Assembly: GCA_964493075.1 (NCBI GenBank)
Contig: CAZBNU010000059.1
Coordinates: forward strand, 1-20,531
Direction of reading: 5' to 3'
DNA length: 20,531 nucleotides
Source of the DNA: SLFT01 sp964493075
Lineage (GTDB): Bacteria; Hydrogenedentota; Hydrogenedentia; Hydrogenedentales; CAITNO01
Each line of letters begins with the position of its first letter. Position 1 is the first letter of the stretch. A model generated the notes under the pieces. That model searched no databases. It saw only the letters and a list, made by a program, of their open reading frames with translations, and was not told where the DNA came from. The position numbers and the translations under genes were made by a program. Positions 16,401-20,531 of this stretch are shown piece after piece.

Positions 16401-16926
16401 AGTCGCACGGTTTCCTGTCGGCGTCCAAGATAATTTCATGCAGCGCAAAACCGGCAGGTATACTGTTGAAGAGTTGGGTAAATTCCCGTTCTCGCTGTCG
16501 TTCCTGGGTGATGTCTCTTGCGATGCTGAGCAGGTAATCAATATTCCCGTTCTCATTTCGTTCGGGCACAATCCGCCAGTTGAACAGGATAAAACCCTTG
16601 GGGCTGTTGTACTCAAATTCCGTCTCAAACGGAATGCCCGACTTAAAAATTTGATCCGCAACAGTTTCCCAAAAGACACAATCAACTTCTGGAAACCCAA
16701 GTTCGCGGTGGGTTTTTCCGATGTAGGCCTCCGCCTTTATTCCGGTTACTGCTTCGACATTGGAACTGACAAAAACGGTTCGGTACTGCCGGTCGAAGCG
16801 CGTGATAATGTCGGGCGTATTTTCCACCAGCGAACGATAGCGTGCCTCGCTCTCGCGTAATGCAGTATAAATCTCTTCCTGCAACTGCTGTGGTTTTTCC
16901 CAGAAACTGTCATTACCGGCTATCAC
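13453..16926 (-). CDS. Six-PAS hybrid histidine kinase with C-terminal receiver
   Basis: A soluble-looking sensor kinase of 1157 residues with no signal peptide or membrane segment. It has six PAS domains with PAC-type ends (DITERK, DITQER): about 25-145, 148-262, 265-390, 398-515, 525-640 and 648-765. The HisKA region follows (phospho-acceptor His794 in GGVAHDFNNML), then the ATPase (N-box Asn902/Asn906, DTGCGM 949-954, GTGLGL 975-980) and a receiver (Glu1042-Asp1043, phospho-acceptor Asp1088 in IVTDVIMPEMNG, Lys1138). The start is GTG 16926, chosen because GGAGGA lies a few bases upstream. The PAS chain may sense redox state, light or small ligands; no Cys or heme motif decides this. The kinase probably passes phosphate to its own receiver and on to the HD-GYP regulator encoded downstream. 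Confidence 0.95.
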   Translation of the reverse strand: MIAGNDSFWEKPQQLQEEIYTALRESEARYRSLVENTPDIITRFDRQYRTVFVSSNVEAVTGIKAEAYIGKTHRELGFPEVDCVFWETVADQIFKSGIPFETEFEYNSPKGFILFNWRIVPERNENGNIDYLLSIARDITQERQREREFTQLFNSIPAGFALHEIILDADRKPCDYRFLQVNPAFEKMTGLQSNAILGKTALEILPNIEQEWIENYGHVALTGETLQFEQYSQELKSYYQVTAYCPQKGQFVTIFHDVTAQKVTEEALHRNEMLLRVAGRVTRLGGWQVSLKDNKVQWSDAVAAIHEVPPEYYPDLEEALDFYAPEWQDRIRRVFFTCAKEGTPYDEELELITAKGRRVWVRTLGEAQRDASGAIIGVQGAFMDITERKRAEKLTAETEARYQNLFMDFQDAIFINYDDKVSVVNQSCVDLFGAASEEDLLGKSHVELFTPEYHEITKKRIEQLRNSKQPVPPIEKKIIRFDGATVDVEVTASPFPFRGATAIHVILRDITERKQKEAALQESERRFRLLFESLSDAVLIRSEEDTFVLANQAASELLGYSHQELLQMGPLDIVAPEYKALRPELQEKLAIENKALFESELVHRNGRMIPVEINSRQVLFEGKPAVLSIIRDITDRRVAERTLRASEQRHRLLAENTLDPIWQMDMNLRFTYVNPAAELFGFKPEEYTGTYLHDHCTPEAMAYMAEILHDAINEKHASAMFETELLHRDGYAIPVEIHARLLFDEAGVPVCIQGVTRDIRDRKRALKEQHLLQEQLIQSQKMESIGLLAGGVAHDFNNMLGIIVGNIDLAMSQLDEESAIHTDLQEARKAAKHSIGITRQLLTFARKEKTVPVALELNQSLENMLKILRHLIGEAITLQWEPHANPDRVMMDPTQMDQMMTNLCVNARDALGERGAITIKTSNSFLDEHFCDQHTDLIPGDYVTISVQDTGCGMSEDTIAHIFEPFFTTKEHGKGTGLGLATIYGIVKQSGGIIDVTSALGEGTTFTIHLPAISIESAVDHDSREYTLSDILKGHETILLVEDESGILRLCQAVLEKMGYTVLAADSPLVALRLAEGYPDDIHLIVTDVIMPEMNGPQLAQKIAIARPDIRCLYMSGYTADIVDHHKLTAQKIYCLEKPFSPHKLAVKVREVLAAPQ

Positions 16927-16964
16927 ACATCTTCCTCCATGACACCATTTTCATACACTATATG

Positions 16965-16981
16965 ATTATACCATAATTATA
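16965..16981 (-). promoter_or_regulatory. Two TATAAT boxes upstream of the hybrid kinase
   Basis: Perfect TATAAT boxes lie on the minus strand at 16970-16965 and 16981-16976, about 40-55 bases before the GTG start. Neither has a recognisable -35 at 16-18 bases, so the promoter is only tentative. Confidence 0.3.
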
Positions 16982-17032
16982 GCGTTTGCGGCGGGATTTT
17001 TTTTGGTTATATTCCGCCGAAATATCCCTTCC

Positions 17033-17084
17033 TGTTGTGTATCATAAAAGGTGGGTTACGCTACGCTTCACCCAGCCTACAACA
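17033..17084. repeat. REP-like imperfect inverted repeat
   Basis: TGTTGT (17033-17038) and ACAACA (17079-17084) form outer arms around GGTGGGTT (17050-17057) and CACCCAGCC (17069-17077), with TACGCTACGC at the tip. The GGTGGGTTACGC...CACCC pattern resembles common REP-like elements. A separate CGGCGG...CCGCCG inverted repeat lies just before it (16989-17019). Together they mark a non-coding region of about 260 bases between the kinase and the first Nramp stub. Confidence 0.4.
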
Positions 17085-17115
17085 TCCGGTATTGATCTTT
17101 TAAGGCCGGCCATGT

Positions 17116-17145
17116 TTGATGTACTTGCCGGTTTCATGATAGATT
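17116..17145 (+). promoter_or_regulatory. Putative promoter of the truncated Nramp copy
   Basis: TTGATG (17116-17121), an 18-base spacer and TAGATT (17140-17145). The same two boxes with the same spacing recur before the intact copy although the sequence between them has diverged, which supports a functional promoter. Confidence 0.5.
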
Positions 17146-17176
17146 GCCCCTGTGGTCGAAATACCGCTTGTAGCGG

Positions 17177-17289
17177 CAAGGAGTTTTCTTATGTCCGAAA
17201 TAACCTCTGATACTACAGTACAGGTGCGTGCTGCCTGGTGGAAAACCATTGGTCCAGCGTTGATTACCGCCTGTGTTGTGTTTGGTCCG
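17177..17289 (+). repeat. Left copy of a 113-bp perfect direct repeat
   Basis: The segment from CAAGGAG (ribosome binding site) to GGTCCG (codon 33 of the Nramp gene) is identical, base for base, to 18199-18311. The two copies start 1022 bp apart and bracket the HEPN-MNT cassette. Confidence 0.97.
17191..17289 (+). pseudogene. Truncated 5' stub of the Nramp-type transporter gene
   Basis: ATG 17191 with AAGGAG seven bases upstream begins the same 33 residues (MSEITSDTTVQVRAAWWKTI onwards) as the intact gene at 18213. After FGP the homology stops and the frame runs on into unrelated sequence (CNSPYRILFPV...) until a stop at 17380-17382, on the opposite strand of the MNT gene. The stub ends inside the first transmembrane helix and cannot be a transporter. 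It is the left remnant of a duplication or integration event. Confidence 0.85.
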
Positions 17290-17300
17290 TGCAACTCGCC

Positions 17301-17624
17301 CTACAGAATCCTCTTTCCAGTTTTGACGATTTCCCTGACGAATGGATCTGTTTCGTCAAAGTCAGTCCGTGCGAACGCATGAGGTTCTATCCTCAAGTCA
17401 ACATCCCATGTGAGCCGCATGAGCTCTACGTCCTCATGAAAGCCGTCAACCTTATCCCGGTCCAGGAAGACCGCCAGATCGATGTCGCTATCCGGCCCCG
17501 CCGTGCCTTTGGCAAACGACCCGAATAGATACATCCGCCATACCGCGATGTGGTGCTCCTCCAAGCGAAGTGCGTATTCGCAGATTATCTGGTGGATCAT
17601 CTCGCTATCTGTTGTAACAGCCAT
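17301..17624 (-). CDS. mntA: MNT-family minimal nucleotidyltransferase (antitoxin of HEPN-MNT module)
   Basis: The 107-residue product has the minimal nucleotidyltransferase core: GSFAKGTAGPDSDIDL (35-50) with Gly35-Ser36 and the catalytic Asp47/Asp49, and a third acidic strand at DVDLRIEP (Asp76). In characterised HEPN-MNT pairs this protein AMPylates the HEPN partner and thereby blocks its RNase activity. ATG 17624 lies inside the end of the HEPN gene (28-bp overlap), with AAGGAG eight bases upstream, so the two are co-transcribed. The stop is only 11 bases from the end of the left 113-bp repeat, so the cassette reaches almost exactly to the duplication boundary. The role as antitoxin is from family knowledge. 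Confidence 0.9.
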   Translation of the reverse strand: MAVTTDSEMIHQIICEYALRLEEHHIAVWRMYLFGSFAKGTAGPDSDIDLAVFLDRDKVDGFHEDVELMRLTWDVDLRIEPHAFARTDFDETDPFVREIVKTGKRIL

Positions 17625-17989
17625 TGCCTGAACTCCTTGATCTTTCCAGTATACAACGCCGTAAATTCCCGATTCGCGGTCACGGAGAACTCACGCTTGT
17701 GATCAGGGTACCGTGTACGGATGTTGAACGCTGTCACTTCAGCGAGGAAGATGCGTTGGCTATCCGTCACCTCAAGCCCCGCCATATCCGCAATCCTTAC
17801 GAGGTTGTGGATACGCAGGCAGTCTACAGCTACATTCTTAACATAATACGCCTTCAACAGTTTCTCGACCACGAGATGACCAAGAAAAAGCGACCATGCG
17901 TAGTGTCCATTGGCAAACAAACTCTCCATGACGATATAATCGTCGTTGGAGGTGTCTACCCAATAGCGGACGAGTTCGTCTTTTGTCAT
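17597..17989 (-). CDS. hepT: HEPN-domain protein (putative RNase toxin of HEPN-MNT module)
   Basis: The 130-residue all-helical product shows the HEPN pattern: WVDTSNDDYIVMESLF (10-25), YAWSLFLGHLVVEKLLKAYY (30-49), IHNLVRIADMAGLEV (60-74) and AFNIRTRYPDHKREF (87-101). The family's RX4-6H type RNase motif is not unambiguous: candidates are the RTRYPDH segment (Arg91 or Arg93 with His97) and His61 in IHNL, as in HI0074-like members. ATG 17989 with GGAG eight bases upstream. The gene is first in a two-gene operon with the MNT antitoxin. A palindrome lies upstream at 18040-18060. Whether it is toxic cannot be told from the sequence. Confidence 0.88.
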   Translation of the reverse strand: MTKDELVRYWVDTSNDDYIVMESLFANGHYAWSLFLGHLVVEKLLKAYYVKNVAVDCLRIHNLVRIADMAGLEVTDSQRIFLAEVTAFNIRTRYPDHKREFSVTANREFTALYTGKIKEFRQWLLQQIAR

Positions 17990-18019
17990 GTCCAGTCTCC
18001 ATTGCCGGGTGTCATGGAT

Positions 18020-18060
18020 TCCTATAGCAGCCTCAAGTGTCCTATTACCCGGGCATAGGA
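18020..18060 (-). promoter_or_regulatory. Candidate operator of the HEPN-MNT operon
   Basis: TCCTAT (18040-18045) and ATAGGA (18055-18060) are arms of a 21-bp imperfect palindrome around CCCGGG. A further TCCTAT lies exactly 20 bp (two helical turns) away at 18020-18025, closer to the HEPN start at 17989. The arrangement suits cooperative binding of a repressor, as expected for a self-regulated toxin-antitoxin operon. Confidence 0.35.
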
Positions 18061-18128
18061 TAAATCACCGGGCGGCGTTGACACAAGAAACCGCCCTTCA
18101 AAGTGTGAATATACATGCGCCTTCCGGT

Positions 18129-18158
18129 TTGATGCGGATGATGCATTCATGTTAGATT
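18129..18158 (+). promoter_or_regulatory. Putative promoter of the intact Nramp-type gene
   Basis: TTGATG (18129-18134), 18 bases, TAGATT (18153-18158), matching the boxes before the left stub. The distance to the repeat is nine bases longer here than at the left copy. Confidence 0.5.
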
Positions 18159-18198
18159 CCTATTGTCGTTGCGTTCCTTGTGTTGCTTTTTTCCTTTC

Positions 18199-18311
18199 CA
18201 AGGAGTTTTCTTATGTCCGAAATAACCTCTGATACTACAGTACAGGTGCGTGCTGCCTGGTGGAAAACCATTGGTCCAGCGTTGATTACCGCCTGTGTTG
18301 TGTTTGGTCCG
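18199..18311 (+). repeat. Right copy of the 113-bp perfect direct repeat
   Basis: Identical to 17177-17289 and contiguous with the rest of the intact Nramp-type gene. Sequence immediately upstream (TTTCCTTTC against CTTGTAGCGG) and downstream (GGAAGCC against TGCAACT) differs, so both ends are sharp. Confidence 0.97.
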
Positions 18312-19535
18312 GGAAGCCTGGTTATTAGCGCGAATGTGGGCGCAACCTATGGCTATGAGCTGCTCTGGTTGCTGGTAGTGGCAGGTGTATTCATGGGTAC
18401 GTTTATGACCATGTCTGCCCGGGCAGGGGTCACCGCTGGCGCGACGCATTTTACCGTATTGGCGCAGGAAGTGGGCCGTCCCTTTGCGGCGCTGCTTGGG
18501 CTTGTGTTGTGCCTGACCTGCGGTGCTTTTCAATTTTCCAACAACCTCGCCATAGCACTGGCAGTGGGTTCGCTTTCTCCGGATGAGTACAGACTACCCA
18601 TTCAGATTGGCGCCATGGCGTTATTAAACGGGGTGCTGATAGCCTTCTTATTTCGCGCCCAGCACATCTTCAAGACCATTGAAGGGGTCATGAAAGTGAT
18701 GGTGGGCGTGGTGCTGGTGTCGTTTCTGCTCAACCTGTTTGTGTCGCGTCCAGACGCTATGGGCATGTTGAAAGGCTTGATACCTGGGAAACCGGCAACA
18801 CTTTCGCTGGGTATTCCGAAGATTATTGAAGGCACGATTACGGACCCGATGGTGTTGCTGGCGTCCCTTATGGGGACAACGTTTTCAGTGGCGGGGGCGT
18901 TTTTTCAGGGCAACCTGGTGCGGGAAAAAGGATGGGGCAAGGATGATTACGATCGCGGCATTGGGGATGCCATTGCAGGGGTTTGCGTACTCACCTTTGT
19001 GAGTGCCATGATTATGGCGACCGCAGGCACGGTGATCCTCGGACAGCCAGCGGACAATCTGGCGACATTGGCAATGACGCTGCGGCCATTGCTGGGCGCT
19101 TTTGCCTTTTATGTATTTTGCGTTGGTCTTATTCCTGTTGCGCTTAATCCCTTTCTGATTAACGCCATGATTGGTGGAACGGCGTTGGCGGACGGTTTGG
19201 GGCTTCCGGGGAAACTCAGCGATTCCTGGCCCCGTATTTTCACTGTGGTCGTGTTGCTGACAGGATTCACCATGGCATCCATCGGGTTGTGGTTTCGAAT
19301 CCCGCCTGTGAATCTTATGGTTTTTGGACAGGCCATGACGGTCATCGGCAATCCGTTGATGGCAGGGACTTTGTTGTTTCTTGCCAATCGGAAAAAGACC
19401 ATGGGGGAGAGGCGCAACCGCATTGCAAGCAATTTTTTGGGCGCTGTCGGTTTTCTGGTAGTGCTGCTGCTCGCAATGCGCATGTTGTGGTATCTGTGGC
19501 TGCGCATTAGTTTGCTGACCGGTGTGGCGGGATGA
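18213..19535 (+). CDS. Divergent Nramp-family membrane transporter
   Basis: A 440-residue inner-membrane protein with about eleven hydrophobic segments in Nramp arrangement, from GPALITACVVFGPGSLVISA (21-40, helix 1) to the last at about 410-430. ATG 18213 with AAGGAG seven bases upstream; an earlier in-frame start at 18180 has no such site. Canonical Nramp carriers have DPGN in helix 1 and an A-x-x-M-P-H-type motif in helix 6 that bind Mn2+ or Fe2+. Here helix 1 reads GPGS (32-35) and helix 6 reads MGTTFSVAGAFFQGNLV (220-236), so the metal-ligating Asp, Asn and Met are absent. Substrate is therefore unclear: Mg2+, another ion, or an uncoupled route. The gene was rebuilt across the 113-bp repeat and is convergent, with a 4-base gap, to the next operon. 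Confidence 0.88.
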   Translation: MSEITSDTTVQVRAAWWKTIGPALITACVVFGPGSLVISANVGATYGYELLWLLVVAGVFMGTFMTMSARAGVTAGATHFTVLAQEVGRPFAALLGLVLCLTCGAFQFSNNLAIALAVGSLSPDEYRLPIQIGAMALLNGVLIAFLFRAQHIFKTIEGVMKVMVGVVLVSFLLNLFVSRPDAMGMLKGLIPGKPATLSLGIPKIIEGTITDPMVLLASLMGTTFSVAGAFFQGNLVREKGWGKDDYDRGIGDAIAGVCVLTFVSAMIMATAGTVILGQPADNLATLAMTLRPLLGAFAFYVFCVGLIPVALNPFLINAMIGGTALADGLGLPGKLSDSWPRIFTVVVLLTGFTMASIGLWFRIPPVNLMVFGQAMTVIGNPLMAGTLLFLANRKKTMGERRNRIASNFLGAVGFLVVLLLAMRMLWYLWLRISLLTGVAG

Positions 19536-19539
19536 TGGG

Positions 19540-20055
19540 TTAACGACAAAGCAACAGGCGTTGCGCTAACAGCGCGGCATGTTGATTAGACAGTTCTGCG
19601 GCCATTTCGCGCAAAAACGAGTCTGATATAAGGTTGTTTTGTAAGAGCACACGAACGAACTCAATGTCCTTTTCGCGTCCTGCTAGAAGTTTACTCACCG
19701 CCAGATCATGTGGGGATAAGCACCACCCGATGGTTCCGCCAGTGTTGATATTTTCAAGGCGAACCAATCGTTTATTCCAGTTTTTGGGCAAAACAGCAGT
19801 TCCCGGACCTACGCCGTGTCCGTAATAACCAAAAGTCTGATGAAAAGGAGAGAGTTCGCCAATACAGCCGTCAATCAAATCGGCCTTTTCAGGATCGTGG
19901 AGAGGGTACAAATCTAGTTCCATGGAAACCAATAAAGATGCCGGTGGATCAGGAAGGGAACCTAAGATAGATTGACTTCCCAACACCACCATTTCCCGGC
20001 ATTCAGTGATACTTCCGGCAGCGCGCAGGACATGTTCAACCTGCTGCCTATTCAT
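19540..20055 (-). CDS. DUF6036/AbiEii-like nucleotidyltransferase
   Basis: The 171-residue product starts at ATG 20055; a longer in-frame reading from 20337 is the shadow of the upstream gene and is rejected. It has the nucleotidyltransferase-fold signature VVLGSQSIL (23-31), followed by the acidic pair Glu46/Asp48 in SMELDLYP (44-51), and the C-terminal block SPHDLAVSKLLAGREKDIEF (114-133) seen in DUF6036 and AbiEii-type proteins, with Lys122, Arg127 and Lys129-Asp130. AbiEii-type enzymes can act as toxins that modify tRNA; whether this one does is unknown. The start overlaps the end of the upstream gene by 8 bp and has no strong ribosome binding site, so translation is probably coupled. Its 3' end meets the transporter gene 4 bases away. 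Confidence 0.82.
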   Translation of the reverse strand: MNRQQVEHVLRAAGSITECREMVVLGSQSILGSLPDPPASLLVSMELDLYPLHDPEKADLIDGCIGELSPFHQTFGYYGHGVGPGTAVLPKNWNKRLVRLENINTGGTIGWCLSPHDLAVSKLLAGREKDIEFVRVLLQNNLISDSFLREMAAELSNQHAALLAQRLLLCR

Positions 20056-20359
20056 GATCAAACCGCCGGTAGATAGCCCACCGTTCCTGCGGGGAGAGAA
20101 TGCCGCAGAAAGGGTTGCTTTGTCGCAAACGCTGTCCGGCTTCACTTTCATCAAGCAGTATTGGGCGGACATACTCCCAATCCTGTTGTAGAATTTGCAT
20201 CCACTCAGCGATGGCAGGCGCGGGATTGACTCGGTACCAACGGGCGCAGTTCTCCCTTGCCCGGCGCAGGCCTTCCCGCTGCTGGTCGCCATCAATTTTT
20301 GCGGCAACTGCATTTGCCAACGCCAAACTTCTTGCATCTATTTGTTGATGCGTTTGCAC
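20048..20359 (-). CDS. Conserved-looking partner of the DUF6036 nucleotidyltransferase
   Basis: A 103-residue, mainly helical, soluble protein starting at GTG 20359; GGAG lies 13 bases upstream, rather far. The C-terminal segment RQSNPFCGILSPQERWAIYR (79-98) looks like a conserved motif, and I recall similar small proteins encoded next to DUF6036 genes, but have no database evidence. There is no helix-turn-helix that I can recognise with confidence. Gene order, the 8-bp overlap, small size and the palindromic promoter point to the first gene of a toxin-antitoxin-like pair, probably antitoxin or regulator. Function unknown. Confidence 0.7.
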   Translation of the reverse strand: MQTHQQIDARSLALANAVAAKIDGDQQREGLRRARENCARWYRVNPAPAIAEWMQILQQDWEYVRPILLDESEAGQRLRQSNPFCGILSPQERWAIYRRFDHE

Positions 20360-20407
20360 GATGCTTGTGACACTCCATGAGATTATTGAGATAGCATTTA
20401 CGTTGAT

Positions 20408-20436
20408 TATGTACTATGCACTATAGTGCGTTTCAA
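20408..20436 (-). promoter_or_regulatory. Promoter with palindromic operator of the DUF6036 operon
   Basis: On the minus strand TTGAAA (20436-20431), a 17-base spacer and TACATA (20413-20408) form a good sigma70 promoter. The spacer contains the perfect 12-bp palindrome GCACTATAGTGC (20418-20429). A repressor bound there would block RNA polymerase directly, as in self-regulated toxin-antitoxin operons. The transcript would have a leader of about 40 bases. Confidence 0.6.
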
Positions 20437-20531
20437 CTTGTTGTATAGAGGCTCTCCATAGTCATAAGTTATGTAAGCAAGAACAACGCATGCGTTTAAG
20501 GACAAAGATCGCTGAGTACCCTTGAAACATT
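20437..20531. other. AT-rich right end without a gene
   Basis: No open frame is supported. CATAAGTTATG (20463-20473) is a second small palindrome, about 45 bp from the operator palindrome. Confidence 0.4.

Noticed and set aside
17100..18200. Insertion sequence carrying the HEPN-MNT genes
   Set aside because: No transposase, no terminal inverted repeats at the borders, and a 113-bp duplication is far too long for a target site duplication.
20056..20337. N-terminal extension of the DUF6036 protein to 265 residues
   Set aside because: The extension is a different frame of the 103-residue partner gene, whose C-terminal motif looks conserved; ATG 20055 fits a coupled start.
1..20531. tRNA, rRNA or riboswitch
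   Set aside because: I saw no cloverleaf, conserved rRNA segment or known riboswitch core in the intergenic stretches; a covariance-model search was not possible.

Overview
The window looks like part of a metagenome-assembled genome: it carries a run of exactly 100 Ns, roughly half GC, and genes with clear AAGGAG-type ribosome binding sites. The mix (a Bacteroidetes-like class I ketol-acid reductoisomerase, a large secreted beta-galactosidase-like protein, a neuraminidase-like protein, a six-PAS hybrid kinase, an HD-GYP regulator and a lysine-rich DksA-like protein) suggests an uncultured Gram-negative heterotroph. A Hydrogenedentota, Planctomycetota or Lentisphaerota type organism would fit, but no rRNA or other phylogenetic marker is present, so this is inference only.

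Layout. 1-3620: 3' part of a large GH42-like protein cut by the left edge. 3749-3901: a 50-residue peptide gene. 3929-5125 (minus): exported neuraminidase-like protein, divergent from ilvC (5357-6454). Then a PP2C phosphatase (about 6698-7612) behind two tandem extended -10 boxes, and a TraR/DksA-type protein with a histone-H1-like repeat tail (7867-8641), interrupted by the assembly gap and followed by a strong intrinsic terminator. 8920-12178: a tight lepB-hemW-aat operon in which the signal peptidase carries a second, catalytically dead S26 domain. 12187-16926 (minus): a hybrid histidine kinase and a receiver/HD-GYP regulator, separated by a dRS3-like hairpin.

17033-20531 is the accessory part. 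A HEPN-MNT toxin-antitoxin cassette sits between two perfect 113-bp copies of the 5' end of an Nramp-type transporter gene. The right copy belongs to the intact gene (18213-19535); the left copy is a 33-codon stub. The two stubs' upstream regions are diverged but keep the same -35/-10 boxes at the same spacing. Downstream and convergent lies a second two-gene nucleotidyltransferase module: a DUF6036/AbiEii-like protein plus a 103-residue partner, with an 8-bp gene overlap and a 12-bp perfect palindrome inside the promoter spacer. The transporter is therefore bracketed by two nucleotidyltransferase modules of toxin-antitoxin architecture; the second is the best candidate here for a poorly described system.

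Working together: lepB-hemW-aat is a housekeeping operon (protein export, heme chaperone, N-end rule). The kinase and HD-GYP regulator probably form a phosphorelay that lowers cyclic-di-GMP. The secreted glycosidase-like proteins point to polysaccharide or glycoconjugate degradation.
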